A stretch of DNA of 64,000 bases from G963663525 sp963663525 (GCA_963663525.2 CAXXHC010000001.1:1240001-1304000); one strand, 5' to 3'; counted from the first letter of the stretch, positions 54,090 to 63,640 are shown. Notes: generated by a model not told the origin, from the letters alone. Translations and numbers: made by a program.

Positions 54090-57000
54090 TCACTCGAGAG
54101 GCACAACCTCTTCGAAGTCAAAATTCCCATCCACCCACTCATCCTCTGTGTCGGTTTCGACCTCGTAGTCCAGGACCTCATCCATATCCCCGTCTGGTAG
54201 GATGCCGTGCAAGGATCGGGCGAGACGGAATCCATCGCTAGAGGATCGGGAATCAGGGAAATAGCCGTTTCGATGAGCTGAGCGGCAGAACAAAGCGTCG
54301 TAGCTCCATGAACCGCCGCGTAACACTCGTATTTCACCAGTATTCGGACCCGTAGGATCGATATCTGGATTTGATACCGTTCCTGTAGAATACGACCAAT
54401 TCCAATCCCAAATCCATTCCCACACATTCCCACTCATGTCGTTGATATCCCATGTATTGGCGGCCTTGCCTCCTACAGGTTTTGTTATGAAATCGCCTCT
54501 GTTTCCACCGTACCATCCGATCTGATCCAAATTTGGATCCAATGGATTAGCTCCTGTATATGTTATTTCTCCATTGTAGAAGGCGGTCGTTGTTCCTCCG
54601 CGAATGGCGTACTCCCACTCCGCTTCTGTGGGAAGCCTGTAACCATTGCAGCCTTGCGGTACAGTAACCTCGTTCAAAGTTACAGTTGCATAGTTGATCC
54701 CACGCTGATTCGTATTCATGCAGTCAAGGTAGTTCGACCCAACTGTTGTTCCATCCACGCATTCGACATTAGAAAGTACGTAGCATTGCAACAATCCTGC
54801 ATTTTGAGACAATTCATTTGCGTAAGCTAGCGCGTCAAACCACGATATATACTCAACCGGACAGTTGTTTCCGCATTCAGATCCACTTCCGTTTGGGCCG
54901 AAATAAGATGGATTCCATCCCATCAATGTCTCGAAGTTTTCCTGTGTAGTCTCATAGCGACTCATCTCAAAGTTGTAAGTTAAAAGAACGTAGTGTAAAA
55001 TTTCGTCGGAATATCGCCCCAATTCTTCGGTACAATCTCCAGGATAACCATCCGGGCCGGGACAGCCTTCGGGCGAGCCCATCCAGAACGAACCTGCCGC
55101 GATCGGCACAAAGTCGGGAACGATGATGGTGTTCGTATCCGCATCCTCATCCAACTCAACCTCTTCCTCATTATCTCCGTCTTCTTCGAGGTCGACAGCC
55201 CAATCCCCCCACTCCTCCTCGGTGTCGGAATCGATCTCGTAGTCCAGATCCTCATCCAAATCACCGTCCGGGGCCGTGCCATGCAAGGATCGGGCGAGAC
55301 GGAAGCCAACACCATAGTGGTGACTCATAGGTTTATAGACATAGCGTCTCGCCGACCGACACTCATAAGCATGGTGTCCCCAATAACCGCCTCGCACGAT
55401 GCGTTGGTACGAGCCTGATGTCGGTCCCACAGGGTCAATTGCTACATCGTTTTGGTATTCAGTCTGATACCAATCCCAATTCCACTCATATACATTACCG
55501 CTCATGTCGTACAAACCCAAGGAGTTGGGATCTTTGGAAGCAACCGGTTGTGTACCACAAGTCGTTGAATCCGGATACCAACCGTTGCAGTTCCATCCCC
55601 CGGTATACTCGACTCCGGAATTACCGCCGTACCACCCAATTTCATTCAAATTCGGATCCAAAGGATCTTTAAGTGCCTGCGCAATCCCGCCGTTGTAAAA
55701 CGCTGTCGTCGTTCCCGCACGAATCGCATATTCCCATTCCGCTTCTGTCGGCAATCTAAATCCCTCGCACTCCTGCGGTTTAATAGCACTGTTTAAAGCC
55801 ACTGTCGCACAGTCATATCCAAAACAATAATTACTAATGTCATTTTCACAGCTGGAGCCGATTACCTCTGTGCAATCTGACAGTACATAGCACTCGCTCA
55901 GCCCGGCATTCCGGCTCAGAGCGTTGGCATATTGCAATGCTTCAAACCAATTAACCATCTCCACCGGGCAGTCATCACCGCAGGAAGAAAAATAGCTTGG
56001 ATCTTCGCCCCAGCCTTCAGTCTGGGCAACAGCACGCCACTGGCCCTGTGTCACTTCCGTGGTCATCATCTCGAAATCGTAGGTCAGCGTCACCTCGTGA
56101 AGTACCTCGTTATAGTACCGCTCCAATTCAGAGGTGCAATCCCCCGGATAGTCATCCGGACATTCACCTTCTGGACTCCCCATCCAAAACGAGCCCGCCG
56201 TAATGGGGACAAAACCGGGCGTGGTGTTAAACTGGCAACCCGAGCGATCCCATTCGTCACAGGTGTTGTTGCACGTCGCTGTTCCTCCTGTATGTTGCCC
56301 TCCCAGGCTTGTGCAGTCCACCGTATCACCCTGTTCACAAACCTCGCCGTCGTCAATTCGGCCATTGCCGCAGGCATCCCCGTAACATTCCCCGGTTTCG
56401 TCATCACAGCCATGTTCACAGACGGTTTCGGTGTATATGCGACAACCATGGTCATCCACTGTACAGGCCTCCGAAGTATCTCCGTTGCAGGCAGTACCTT
56501 CCGTTTCACATTCATGAACGCATTCCGTACAACTGGTTCCATCGGCACACCAACCGTTGTCCGGACAAACGGAGTAGTCTCCCCACATCCGACAGCCGAG
56601 CTCATCCGTTTCACAGGAGCGGATTTCGCTGTTCAGGCATTCTGTTTCGCCTTCCTCGCATTCATGATCACACACACCGCACGTTTCGGCATCCTGACAC
56701 CAACCATCCGGACAGACCTGCCAATCGTCCCAGAGGTAACAGCCATCATCGTGGTCGTAACACTCACGATACGAGCCCTGATTGCATTCTGTCTCTCCAT
56801 CAGAACAGGTCCCGCAGAGGTAACATTCGCCCTGTTGACAACCCCAACCGGAAATACAGTCCGAATCCTGTTCGCAGGGATCTCGGGGGAAGGAATGAAT
56901 AAGGTAACAATCGTCGCTGATATCCCTGGACAAATACGCCACCGATGCATTGAGGACGATCACTCCAAGGGCTGGTACTGCTAGAACGTCGTCCAGTCTG

Positions 57001-59504
57001 CCCAGGATCTCATCGGCATCAACACCGGCTAACAGAAAGTAGTATTGGGCCATGTGTTCACCAATTTCCGCACCCGCATAAGCTCCCATGAACGTAATGA
57101 CTTTGGACAAAAAGTTCTCGACTTTGGTTCTGGAGAAGGGCGGTTCCATCAATTGGTCGAGAGCCTGATAAACATCCACTGCCAGATCGGGATGTGCAGA
57201 GGCAAAATATCCAAGTTCGGCTACCAACCCCTGCCAGCTGGCAAAATCACCGGGGAACAAGACCCCGAGGATCTTGAAGGCATACGTAAAAGCCAGACTG
57301 GCTCTGGCCTCCGCATCAATCCGGAAATCGAAGTAAACGTCTATGGGGACTTGATTGAGTGGTAGGACTACGGTTGCCTCGGTATCCGTCGAACTGAAAG
57401 ACTGAAGATCCCCGGTGTAGATTGCACTGAAGAAGTCCTGAGCCCTCTGCATGGCATCCCCGATTGAGACATCCGGCACGGGCATGGGGGCACTGGGAAG
57501 GCTCCACCAGACAGCCCCATTTTCCCAGAACGTCATTTCCTCACCCGAGTCGAGAATGGGGTGAATGGATCGGAAGAAAGGCCGTAAATTCCGGAAACGG
57601 TATTTCCCATATCCGGTCATCCCGTCCGGCGTAGATGTGAATTCGAGCGGTGTGATGTTCAGATCATAAACCGTACATTCTTCGTCTGCCACCTCCGGCG
57701 GAACACTCCGGTTGCGGGCCGCCTGAAGCAAACCAAGGGAGGCGAGGTAGTTGTCAATGTCGTCCAATATGGATTCAAAATCCTGGGATTCGGCTACGAT
57801 ATGACCGTTTGTGAGGATGTGAGCCGCAAGATTATCAACAACGTACTGAGGGATATTTTCGTAGAACACCCCATAGAGTTCTAGTTCATCCGCTTGTGTA
57901 CCATACGGGACAGGAAGACGAGAGAGGGCCATGTAGGCCAAAGTGCTGCGGTTACCTACTGGCACTTGGGATGCGTCACGGGTTCCGCTTGAACCTACTA
58001 AGCCGACTGCCACCAACTGACCATCGTTTACCAGGGCCAGCACATGGTTGTTATCATCCTGAACATCAACCGTCCCGCCCGGGTTGCCAGTCTCGGGATC
58101 GATCACCGTGCCGGAACAGGAAGCCGTTTCATCGAAGCAGGTAAGTTCGGTGCTTTTGGCATCCTCCGGATCCGCAAAAATGTCAGTCTCGACTTCAGCG
58201 TCACCGACGTTAACGGTTTCTGCCGGTGATTCTTCTTCGGTTTCGCTCTCGTTCTCAAAGGTGTCGGTATCATCGTCAGACGAATCCCCTTCTGTCAGGT
58301 CGACCTCAAGGTCATCTGTGTCAATGACATCAACGTCAACGAAATCACTATCCGCAACATCCCAATCGCCATCTGTATTCGGATCGTTGATACAGGCCCC
58401 ATCCTGACACACACAGGGCGGTTCGGTACATTCACACTCATCCTCACAATAGGAACAGGGCTGGCCGTTCTGGCTTGTATCGGCCACGATATTACACACC
58501 CAGCAGGTGGGCCAGGATTCCAGGACACAATCCCATTGCTGGCAGTCTGGAGGAGACGGTCCTTCCCACATTTCTGGACATTGTTCAGTATCGGATTCAT
58601 GGTCAAAGTCAGAATCAGCTTCCAAGTCCCCATCCGGTGAAACAGCGTCTGTTCGGACACAACGGACGGCATTGTTGCCACTGATATAGTCGTCGCCCAC
58701 TCCACCCACAGGGAAATACACCAGCCATCGGCCACCATCCATGCCATCTATCACCGTGGATGACCAATACCAGAAACACTCACCTCCAAAGCCATGAGGC
58801 CAGTAACAGCCATCTGTTGGGCCATCATTTTCAGTGCAACCGTCACAGGCTGCATCCCGGCAGGCCATGGACACACAGTCGTCCTCATGGACATTGCAGC
58901 TTCCGTCCGTTTCGGTTGCCGGGCAACCCCTAATCAGGGTCCGCAACTCTCCGATACTCGGTAGCCTCCAATCGATGTAGCCGTCCAAGTCCAAGTCGTT
59001 GCAGTAGTCCACAGCATCGTCCCAACTCATCTGACTATCGGAGGGTGGGTTCTGCCAGAGTAAATCACCCAGCAGAATGGTGGAGCCGCTCTCCGAGTCG
59101 TTTAGGTCTATGTTGTCCTCATCGGGTTCGATGTCCAGATCAAGGTCACTATCCACTGAATCACCGTCGGATAGTTCTTTATCGGGTTCGATATCCAGGT
59201 CGGGGTCACCATCAAGCTCCGTATCCCCATCGGTCAGGTCGGTGTCTCCATCTGCCGGGTTTTCGTCATCGGTATCACCGTCTGTTTCTTCCTCATCCCC
59301 ATCTGAAACCACGTCACCATCAAGCTCAGCATCACCGTCAACAATCGTATCTCCATCTGAAGAGTCGTTTTCCGATTCATCACCGTCTGCAACGATCTGG
59401 TCACCGTCGGTCGTATCATCACCGTTGTCTGGGTCGGATTCACAACCGGCAAGTAAAAGCAGGGCAATCAACCCTGTGATAGCAATGAATACGGTTCGTT
59501 TCAT
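54090..59504 (-). CDS. Giant lipoprotein with one DUF1566 and two FGE-sulfatase-like domains
   Basis: An 1804-residue lipoprotein (lipobox LLAGC, about Cys20). After an Asp/Gly-rich linker to about residue 140 there is a DUF1566 domain (about 142-288; DWRLPSIGELRTL, final NAVRCVR). Then a short cysteine-rich segment, another acidic linker, a 450-residue region not recognised, a cysteine-rich region (about 870-1090) and two FGE-sulfatase (SUMF1-like) domains (about 1096-1405 and 1463-1768), each starting FVPI-AGSFWMGSPEG and ending GFRLARSLHG. Each keeps only one of the two catalytic cysteines of true formylglycine enzymes (RGGYWGHHAYECRSARR; RGGSWSYDALFCRSAHR), so a ligand-binding or structural role is more likely. 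Confidence 0.82.
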   Translation of the reverse strand: MKRTVFIAITGLIALLLLAGCESDPDNGDDTTDGDQIVADGDESENDSSDGDTIVDGDAELDGDVVSDGDEEETDGDTDDENPADGDTDLTDGDTELDGDPDLDIEPDKELSDGDSVDSDLDLDIEPDEDNIDLNDSESGSTILLGDLLWQNPPSDSQMSWDDAVDYCNDLDLDGYIDWRLPSIGELRTLIRGCPATETDGSCNVHEDDCVSMACRDAACDGCTENDGPTDGCYWPHGFGGECFWYWSSTVIDGMDGGRWLVYFPVGGVGDDYISGNNAVRCVRTDAVSPDGDLEADSDFDHESDTEQCPEMWEGPSPPDCQQWDCVLESWPTCWVCNIVADTSQNGQPCSYCEDECECTEPPCVCQDGACINDPNTDGDWDVADSDFVDVDVIDTDDLEVDLTEGDSSDDDTDTFENESETEEESPAETVNVGDAEVETDIFADPEDAKSTELTCFDETASCSGTVIDPETGNPGGTVDVQDDNNHVLALVNDGQLVAVGLVGSSGTRDASQVPVGNRSTLAYMALSRLPVPYGTQADELELYGVFYENIPQYVVDNLAAHILTNGHIVAESQDFESILDDIDNYLASLGLLQAARNRSVPPEVADEECTVYDLNITPLEFTSTPDGMTGYGKYRFRNLRPFFRSIHPILDSGEEMTFWENGAVWWSLPSAPMPVPDVSIGDAMQRAQDFFSAIYTGDLQSFSSTDTEATVVLPLNQVPIDVYFDFRIDAEARASLAFTYAFKILGVLFPGDFASWQGLVAELGYFASAHPDLAVDVYQALDQLMEPPFSRTKVENFLSKVITFMGAYAGAEIGEHMAQYYFLLAGVDADEILGRLDDVLAVPALGVIVLNASVAYLSRDISDDCYLIHSFPRDPCEQDSDCISGWGCQQGECYLCGTCSDGETECNQGSYRECYDHDDGCYLWDDWQVCPDGWCQDAETCGVCDHECEEGETECLNSEIRSCETDELGCRMWGDYSVCPDNGWCADGTSCTECVHECETEGTACNGDTSEACTVDDHGCRIYTETVCEHGCDDETGECYGDACGNGRIDDGEVCEQGDTVDCTSLGGQHTGGTATCNNTCDEWDRSGCQFNTTPGFVPITAGSFWMGSPEGECPDDYPGDCTSELERYYNEVLHEVTLTYDFEMMTTEVTQGQWRAVAQTEGWGEDPSYFSSCGDDCPVEMVNWFEALQYANALSRNAGLSECYVLSDCTEVIGSSCENDISNYCFGYDCATVALNSAIKPQECEGFRLPTEAEWEYAIRAGTTTAFYNGGIAQALKDPLDPNLNEIGWYGGNSGVEYTGGWNCNGWYPDSTTCGTQPVASKDPNSLGLYDMSGNVYEWNWDWYQTEYQNDVAIDPVGPTSGSYQRIVRGGYWGHHAYECRSARRYVYKPMSHHYGVGFRLARSLHGTAPDGDLDEDLDYEIDSDTEEEWGDWAVDLEEDGDNEEEVELDEDADTNTIIVPDFVPIAAGSFWMGSPEGCPGPDGYPGDCTEELGRYSDEILHYVLLTYNFEMSRYETTQENFETLMGWNPSYFGPNGSGSECGNNCPVEYISWFDALAYANELSQNAGLLQCYVLSNVECVDGTTVGSNYLDCMNTNQRGINYATVTLNEVTVPQGCNGYRLPTEAEWEYAIRGGTTTAFYNGEITYTGANPLDPNLDQIGWYGGNRGDFITKPVGGKAANTWDINDMSGNVWEWIWDWNWSYSTGTVSNPDIDPTGPNTGEIRVLRGGSWSYDALFCRSAHRNGYFPDSRSSSDGFRLARSLHGILPDGDMDEVLDYEVETDTEDEWVDGNFDFEEVVPLE

Positions 59505-59669
59505 CTAACGTCTCCAGCCGAACAGGATCCATAATTGTAAGTATTTCCACAGGTACTGAAATTACCACACGGAGCCGTGTTACTCAAAATGAAATCAGCT
59601 GGATGGGCTGGGCTTGGCTCATGACAGACACCATTCCCCAACATTTCTCACCGAGCTGAAGGGGAGGTT

Positions 59670-59698
59670 CTGCAAGTTTGTCAATATTTGTCAACGGA
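59670..59698. repeat. 29-bp direct repeat, copy 1
   Basis: Same 29 bases as 59934-59962 with one mismatch. The core TTGTCAATATTTGTCAAC holds two TTGTCAA half-sites 9 bases apart. The two copies bracket the tRNA fragment. Confidence 0.8.
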
Positions 59699-59703
59699 GG
59701 ACT

Positions 59704-59735
59704 GAAAAGGGGTTACGTCGGATGACGTAACCCCT
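59704..59735 (-). terminator. Terminator downstream of the tRNA-Thr fragment
   Basis: An 11-bp perfect stem GGGGTTACGTC/GACGTAACCCC followed on the minus strand by TTTT. Its place 10 bases past the CCA end suggests it is the tRNA's own terminator. Confidence 0.85.
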
Positions 59736-59744
59736 TGTAATTAC

Positions 59745-59790
59745 TGGAGCCAACGCGCGGATTCGAACCGCGGACCTGCTGATTACGAAA
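59745..59790 (-). tRNA. 3' half of tRNA-Thr(CGU), probable attachment site
   Basis: On the minus strand the sequence runs from the anticodon loop (TTCGTAA, anticodon CGU) through the variable loop, a complete T arm (CCGCGGTTCGAATCCGCG) to an encoded CCA end. The 5' half (acceptor strand, D arm, 5' anticodon stem) is missing; the DNA beyond 59790 is unrelated. Such 3' halves are the usual footprint of tyrosine-integrase elements inserted in tRNA genes. Because the truncated side faces right, the element should extend to the right of 59790. Confidence 0.85.
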
Positions 59791-59933
59791 CGACTGCCCC
59801 TTGTTTTCGGAAGCCGAAATCAAACCCCGAAAATTTGGGATTTCGTAGTGAATTCAAGGCAATATCACCGTCAAGCCGAGTCTTCGGAATTCCTCTTATT
59901 CCCCCCAAAATCACCCCCTTTCCACCAGTTTCC

Positions 59934-59962
59934 CTGCAACTTTGTCAATATTTGTCAACGGA
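59934..59962. repeat. 29-bp direct repeat, copy 2
   Basis: See 59670-59698. This copy lies inside the presumed element, 144 bases from the tRNA fragment. The rest of 59791-60100 holds no gene; it has a weak hairpin near 59820-59850. Confidence 0.8.
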
Positions 59963-60117
59963 ATTGGTTATGTGAAGGAACTGGAGAATGATACCGAGTC
60001 GGTCTGGTCGGTGCCGGTGGGGATGGTGTAAGGATTCATTACCTTGAATCGTGGCATCACTCGGTAGTCCGATCTTTCGGTTGCCTCCCTATTGAACTCC
60101 TCTGGTAGGAGGTGCCG

Positions 60118-60519
60118 ATGATGAACAGAACCGATCAAGATTCCAGTTACCGTGCCTTTTACGAATCCAACCCCAGCAGAGCGGCTCGGTTGAGAGATGC
60201 TCTAGCCAAAAGACTGAATTTAGCAGGAGACGTGGCTTTGAGCCGGAAGATTCTTCTGCATTTAGCTGGCCAACTCGACATCCCCATTGCTATCGTAGAC
60301 AGTGACGATCCGGTCAAGAATATCCGAAAAATCGGGGATGGCCTCGTAGGGGCGTTTTCACAGGCTGGAAGGATGAAGCCGGAACTGAGGATTGAACTGG
60401 TAAAGGTCATCCACAGCATCGTCACCAACCTGCTGGCTGACATCCACGAATGGAACACAGAATTCATCCGGGATGACATGAGGCGGTTGCGGCGGATGGT
60501 GGACCGGTCCACCTCGTAG
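60118..60519 (+). CDS. Hypothetical helical protein
   Basis: A 133-residue soluble protein, mostly helical and basic at the end (RDDMRRLRRMVDRSTS). Not recognised. TAGGAGGT (60106-60113) gives a strong ribosome site for ATG 60118 or 60121. It is the first gene inside the presumed integrated element. Confidence 0.65.
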   Translation: MMNRTDQDSSYRAFYESNPSRAARLRDALAKRLNLAGDVALSRKILLHLAGQLDIPIAIVDSDDPVKNIRKIGDGLVGAFSQAGRMKPELRIELVKVIHSIVTNLLADIHEWNTEFIRDDMRRLRRMVDRSTS

Positions 60520-60533
60520 CTTTTGACAGATAG

Positions 60534-62714
60534 CTACGGCTCTCCCCTCACACACCGGACATTGTAGGGGTCGGTCTTAGCCCGAAAATACACATCTCCA
60601 CCACCCAAGCCAACATTCCAAGCACTGGTGACATCTTCGACATCAGTAGAGGAAGACCAGAATCCTGCAGAAGGCATGTTTGGGAAATCCGAACATGGAC
60701 TTACGAGTTCGTAGTTCACTAGGCTAAGAAGCTCTTTTTTGTTCGGCAATCTCCAGTCAGAATCTCCTGCATAATTGAGTGATTCACAGTAGGCCATGGC
60801 TTCCGACCAAGTCTTGTCGGTGGTATTGGTTTTCTGCCAGATAAGCCCTGTCACCATACTGGTGACTACTTGTTCACTTTCACCGGAAACGGCGAACTGC
60901 TCAAAAGTTCCATTGACTGAACCGGCATATCCCTCACGGACACACCTTACCCTTGCCCCCTGTGTGTCACGGAAGTAGCTTGCAATGCCATTGCTGAACT
61001 TAACATAACGAACACCATCAGCCGATGTTTGGTGATGGGTTGAGGTCCAGAAGAAATCTGATGGTGTTCCCCGAAAGGCATCCGTATCGATTGAAGGATT
61101 ATAAGTGCCATCGTCCACGATGCTCATGAGTTCTATAACGGACGGCAATCTCCAGTCGGAATGTCCCCCATAGTCGAGATCTTCACAGTAAGTCAAAGCA
61201 TTGGCCCACTTTCTGGGTGAGGCATACATCCGTTGCCACATCAGCCCTGTCAGGGAGTCCGTAACGACTTCATCCGTAGCCACGGGGATCATCATCGAAC
61301 AGTCACCGGCATTCCCTTCGGCGGCATAGCAGGTGTAGGTTCGGGCAGCATCGGGATACTGGGCATCCTGACCACAGTAATCCACCTCCCCACTGGTTTC
61401 CGACCCGGCCTCACCCGGACAGGTCATCAGGGCTTCGTTGTCGTAGCAGGATTCCTGATTGGTCGGAGGAACTCCGAAACACTGAGATGTTGCACAAAAA
61501 GCCGTGTTGGGGAGAAAGCAGTACGGATACTCACCCAGAGCATCCGGGTCACACTGGTGGCAGAACGTCCCCGTGAAACCGGTGTCACAGGTGCAAGAGC
61601 CGTCGGACTGGCTACAGGAGCCATTGGCATTGCAAGGGTCGGGGTCACAGGGGTCGTCCCGACAGTCTGGGAAATCAATATAGCCGTACCTACAGTCCGA
61701 ACAGTCATCGTTCATATATGGATTGTCACACGTACAGAAGCCGTCGGACTGGTTGCAGGTGCCATGGTCATTGCAGGAGTATGGAAACCCGGCACAAATA
61801 CCGGCACCGTTGCATTTATCAGCATAGGTACAGGGCTCATTGTCGTCACAGTCGGTTGTGGAAGGGAGGAAGTATCCTTCGGAATCACAGCAGACGGAAT
61901 TGGGGTTGCAATCTTGTCGGGGGGCATTTGAGTCACGGACGCATGTGGCAGCCCCTTTAATTTCTTCTCCTCCAAGGGTGTAAAGAGGAATACTCCGAGG
62001 AACACCAAGGTTGAAATTCATGTTCCAATGTTTTCCTTCTTCGTGAGAAGGGGTGGATGACCAATACCCACGTCTGTTGTCCACAAGGTCGGGATCTCCA
62101 TACCCAACCGTATGGTCAGTATGGTCGTACAGTTTCCCACAAGGATTGTACCTCAAGCAAGTATCCATGTCCGAAACCAACCCCTGCAAGCAACTGTCCA
62201 CGAATCCACATTCCAGAATTTCAGGACACGACAGGTCGGGATCGAGTATGGAACGGAGTTCGTTGACGGTCGGAAGTCTCCAGTCGTAATATCCGTCATG
62301 TTCCAGATTTTCACAGTATTCGATTGCTTCATCCAAAGTCAGGTAAAGATGAAAAACCTCTTCGGGATTTTCATGATCCAACACCTCTCCCGGCAGCCAC
62401 ATCAAGTTACTGTAATCATTGTCATCACAGACCGGATGAAGGCCATCTTCATCTTCCCCGTCCTCCTCCGATTCTTCATCTTCGGAGGTGTCTTCTTCAA
62501 TGATTTCCGATTCTTCCTCGGTAACATCCAAGTCCTCGTCAGGATGCAAATCATCATCATCCACATCTGCAGGAATCTGTTCGATGTCACCATCGACCGA
62601 TATGTCCCTTTCATAGTCACCAGCCGCCGGATTATAGCTGACGATGGATGACCCCTCACAGCCGGTTCCCAAGAGAATGACCATAAATGCCAACAGGATT
62701 ATTTTGAATTTCAT
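60534..62714 (-). CDS. Lipoprotein with three DUF1566 domains and EGF-like cysteine segments
   Basis: A 726-residue lipoprotein (lipobox LGTGC, about Cys19) with an acidic linker. DUF1566 copy 1 lies at about 105-265 (LMWLPGEVL, YYDWRLPTVNELRSIL, ATCVRD). A cysteine-rich part (about 265-400) holds two EGF-like or laminin-like units (CSQSDGSCTCDTGFTGTFC). DUF1566 copy 2 (about 490-605; GLMWQRMYASPRKW, SDWRLPSVIELMSI, RVRCVRE) and copy 3 (about 620-726; GLIWQKTNTTDKTW, SDWRLPNKKELLSL, NVRCVRGEP) close the protein. Probably a surface adhesin; function inferred from domain type only. Confidence 0.85.
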   Translation of the reverse strand: MKFKIILLAFMVILLGTGCEGSSIVSYNPAAGDYERDISVDGDIEQIPADVDDDDLHPDEDLDVTEEESEIIEEDTSEDEESEEDGEDEDGLHPVCDDNDYSNLMWLPGEVLDHENPEEVFHLYLTLDEAIEYCENLEHDGYYDWRLPTVNELRSILDPDLSCPEILECGFVDSCLQGLVSDMDTCLRYNPCGKLYDHTDHTVGYGDPDLVDNRRGYWSSTPSHEEGKHWNMNFNLGVPRSIPLYTLGGEEIKGAATCVRDSNAPRQDCNPNSVCCDSEGYFLPSTTDCDDNEPCTYADKCNGAGICAGFPYSCNDHGTCNQSDGFCTCDNPYMNDDCSDCRYGYIDFPDCRDDPCDPDPCNANGSCSQSDGSCTCDTGFTGTFCHQCDPDALGEYPYCFLPNTAFCATSQCFGVPPTNQESCYDNEALMTCPGEAGSETSGEVDYCGQDAQYPDAARTYTCYAAEGNAGDCSMMIPVATDEVVTDSLTGLMWQRMYASPRKWANALTYCEDLDYGGHSDWRLPSVIELMSIVDDGTYNPSIDTDAFRGTPSDFFWTSTHHQTSADGVRYVKFSNGIASYFRDTQGARVRCVREGYAGSVNGTFEQFAVSGESEQVVTSMVTGLIWQKTNTTDKTWSEAMAYCESLNYAGDSDWRLPNKKELLSLVNYELVSPCSDFPNMPSAGFWSSSTDVEDVTSAWNVGLGGGDVYFRAKTDPYNVRCVRGEP

Positions 62715-62862
62715 CGGAAGGCTCCTCTGGTAATCGGTTCATCCGACCCGTTAATGGTCAATTTCCTCGGATCTGCCGGTAAGCTACTCATAGTGTGCAT
62801 TGCTCATAATGCTACTCTTAGGCTGTAGACTGTCAAGTATTCTCTGTGGAATATCCTGTTTT

Positions 62863-63075
62863 ATGAAAAAGCAGGATCAAATTTGTTTACAGTTCGGTCG
62901 AAAAGTTCGTAAACTCCGAGAGGAACAGGGTTACAGCCAAGAGGGGTTTGCCTCCGAAGTCGGCATCCACAGAACTTACATCGGTGGAATCGAACGTGGT
63001 GAACGAAACCCGACAATCACGACCGTTTACAAAATAGCTCAAGCCCTCGGAGTCGATATCAAGGAACTGTTCTAA
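62863..63075 (+). CDS. XRE-family helix-turn-helix regulator
   Basis: A 70-residue DNA-binding protein of the Cro/C1 type: VRKLREEQGYSQEGFASEVGIHRTYIGGIERGERNP is a textbook HTH_3, followed by TVYKIAQALGVDIKELF. The small size and the HRTYIGGIERGERNP helix are typical of restriction-modification controller proteins and element repressors. No restriction or methylase gene is visible nearby. ATG 62863 removes a 21-codon upstream extension of poor quality. Its stop overlaps the end of the opposite-strand gene by 4 bases. Confidence 0.85.
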   Translation: MKKQDQICLQFGRKVRKLREEQGYSQEGFASEVGIHRTYIGGIERGERNPTITTVYKIAQALGVDIKELF

Positions 63076-63299
63076 TCAATCTCATCGGGCAGCACAGCCC
63101 CATGTTCGATGGAATCGTCATCCCTGAAAAGCCTCGCCCAGCACTCTATTATGGCCTCCCCCAAACATGGCGTCAGCCACTCTACCTCATCATTGTTCAA
63201 CTGCCTCAAGGAAATCCTGTAAGGCAGTTCAGTACGATCGGGTCGCCAATTGACATCCACGTACCACCGGCCATCGACTTGTATGAACGGATTCATCAT
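63072..63299 (-). CDS. Small hypothetical protein in an element cassette
   Basis: A 75-residue protein (FIQVDGRWYVDVNWRPDRT..., LTPCLGEAIIECWARLFRDDD). Not recognised. Its start overlaps the stop of the upstream gene (ATGA) and has GAGGTGG before it, indicating translational coupling. Confidence 0.65.
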   Translation of the reverse strand: MMNPFIQVDGRWYVDVNWRPDRTELPYRISLRQLNNDEVEWLTPCLGEAIIECWARLFRDDDSIEHGAVLPDEID

Positions 63300-63595
63300 T
63301 CCACCTCACAGTATTCTATGACCGTAGCCAATAAGTTGTGGTAGCTGCCAAGCACGGTTTTCTTGATGAACTGTTCGAATTCTTCATGCTGACCGGCATC
63401 AAGCATGGCTGCTTTCACCTTGGTAATAAGGGCGAAGGCATTTCCTTCGTTGCCGATCAGATAAACAATCGGCTTTAGTCTTGGTTCATCAATCATTGTT
63501 GCAATCATTTGGCTCTCTTCAATTTCTACCGTAAAACCGCGAAAACGTTTTCCTGGTTTGAACGGACTGCAAGACCGAACCCTGATGGTCTTCAA
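63296..63595 (-). CDS. Small hypothetical protein with GNEGNAFALI motif
   Basis: Up to 99 residues. The part from YLIGNEGNAFALITKVKAAM to YHNLLATVIEYCEVE recalls small proteins common on phages and plasmids that carry a GNAFAI...LLATVM...VEVE pattern; function unknown. The start is uncertain: the open frame begins at TTG 63595, inside a hairpin and without a ribosome site, while ATG 63508 (71 residues) has a weak one. Confidence 0.6.
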   Translation of the reverse strand: MKTIRVRSCSPFKPGKRFRGFTVEIEESQMIATMIDEPRLKPIVYLIGNEGNAFALITKVKAAMLDAGQHEEFEQFIKKTVLGSYHNLLATVIEYCEVE

Positions 63596-63611
63596 GACCA
63601 GTCTTGAAGAC
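63588..63611. repeat. Perfect 11-bp stem hairpin between two small genes
   Basis: GTCTTCAAGAC, loop CA, then its exact copy-complement GTCTTGAAGAC. It overlaps the upstream-most start of the 99-codon frame; it could be an operator or a processing site. Confidence 0.5.
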
Positions 63612-63640
63612 TTTATCCCCGATTTTTCGGGATTTGGTTG

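Noticed and set aside
54090..59504. Diversity-generating retroelement target
   Set aside because: The FGE-like domains use a related fold, but no reverse transcriptase or template repeat was found in the window; kept only as something to check.
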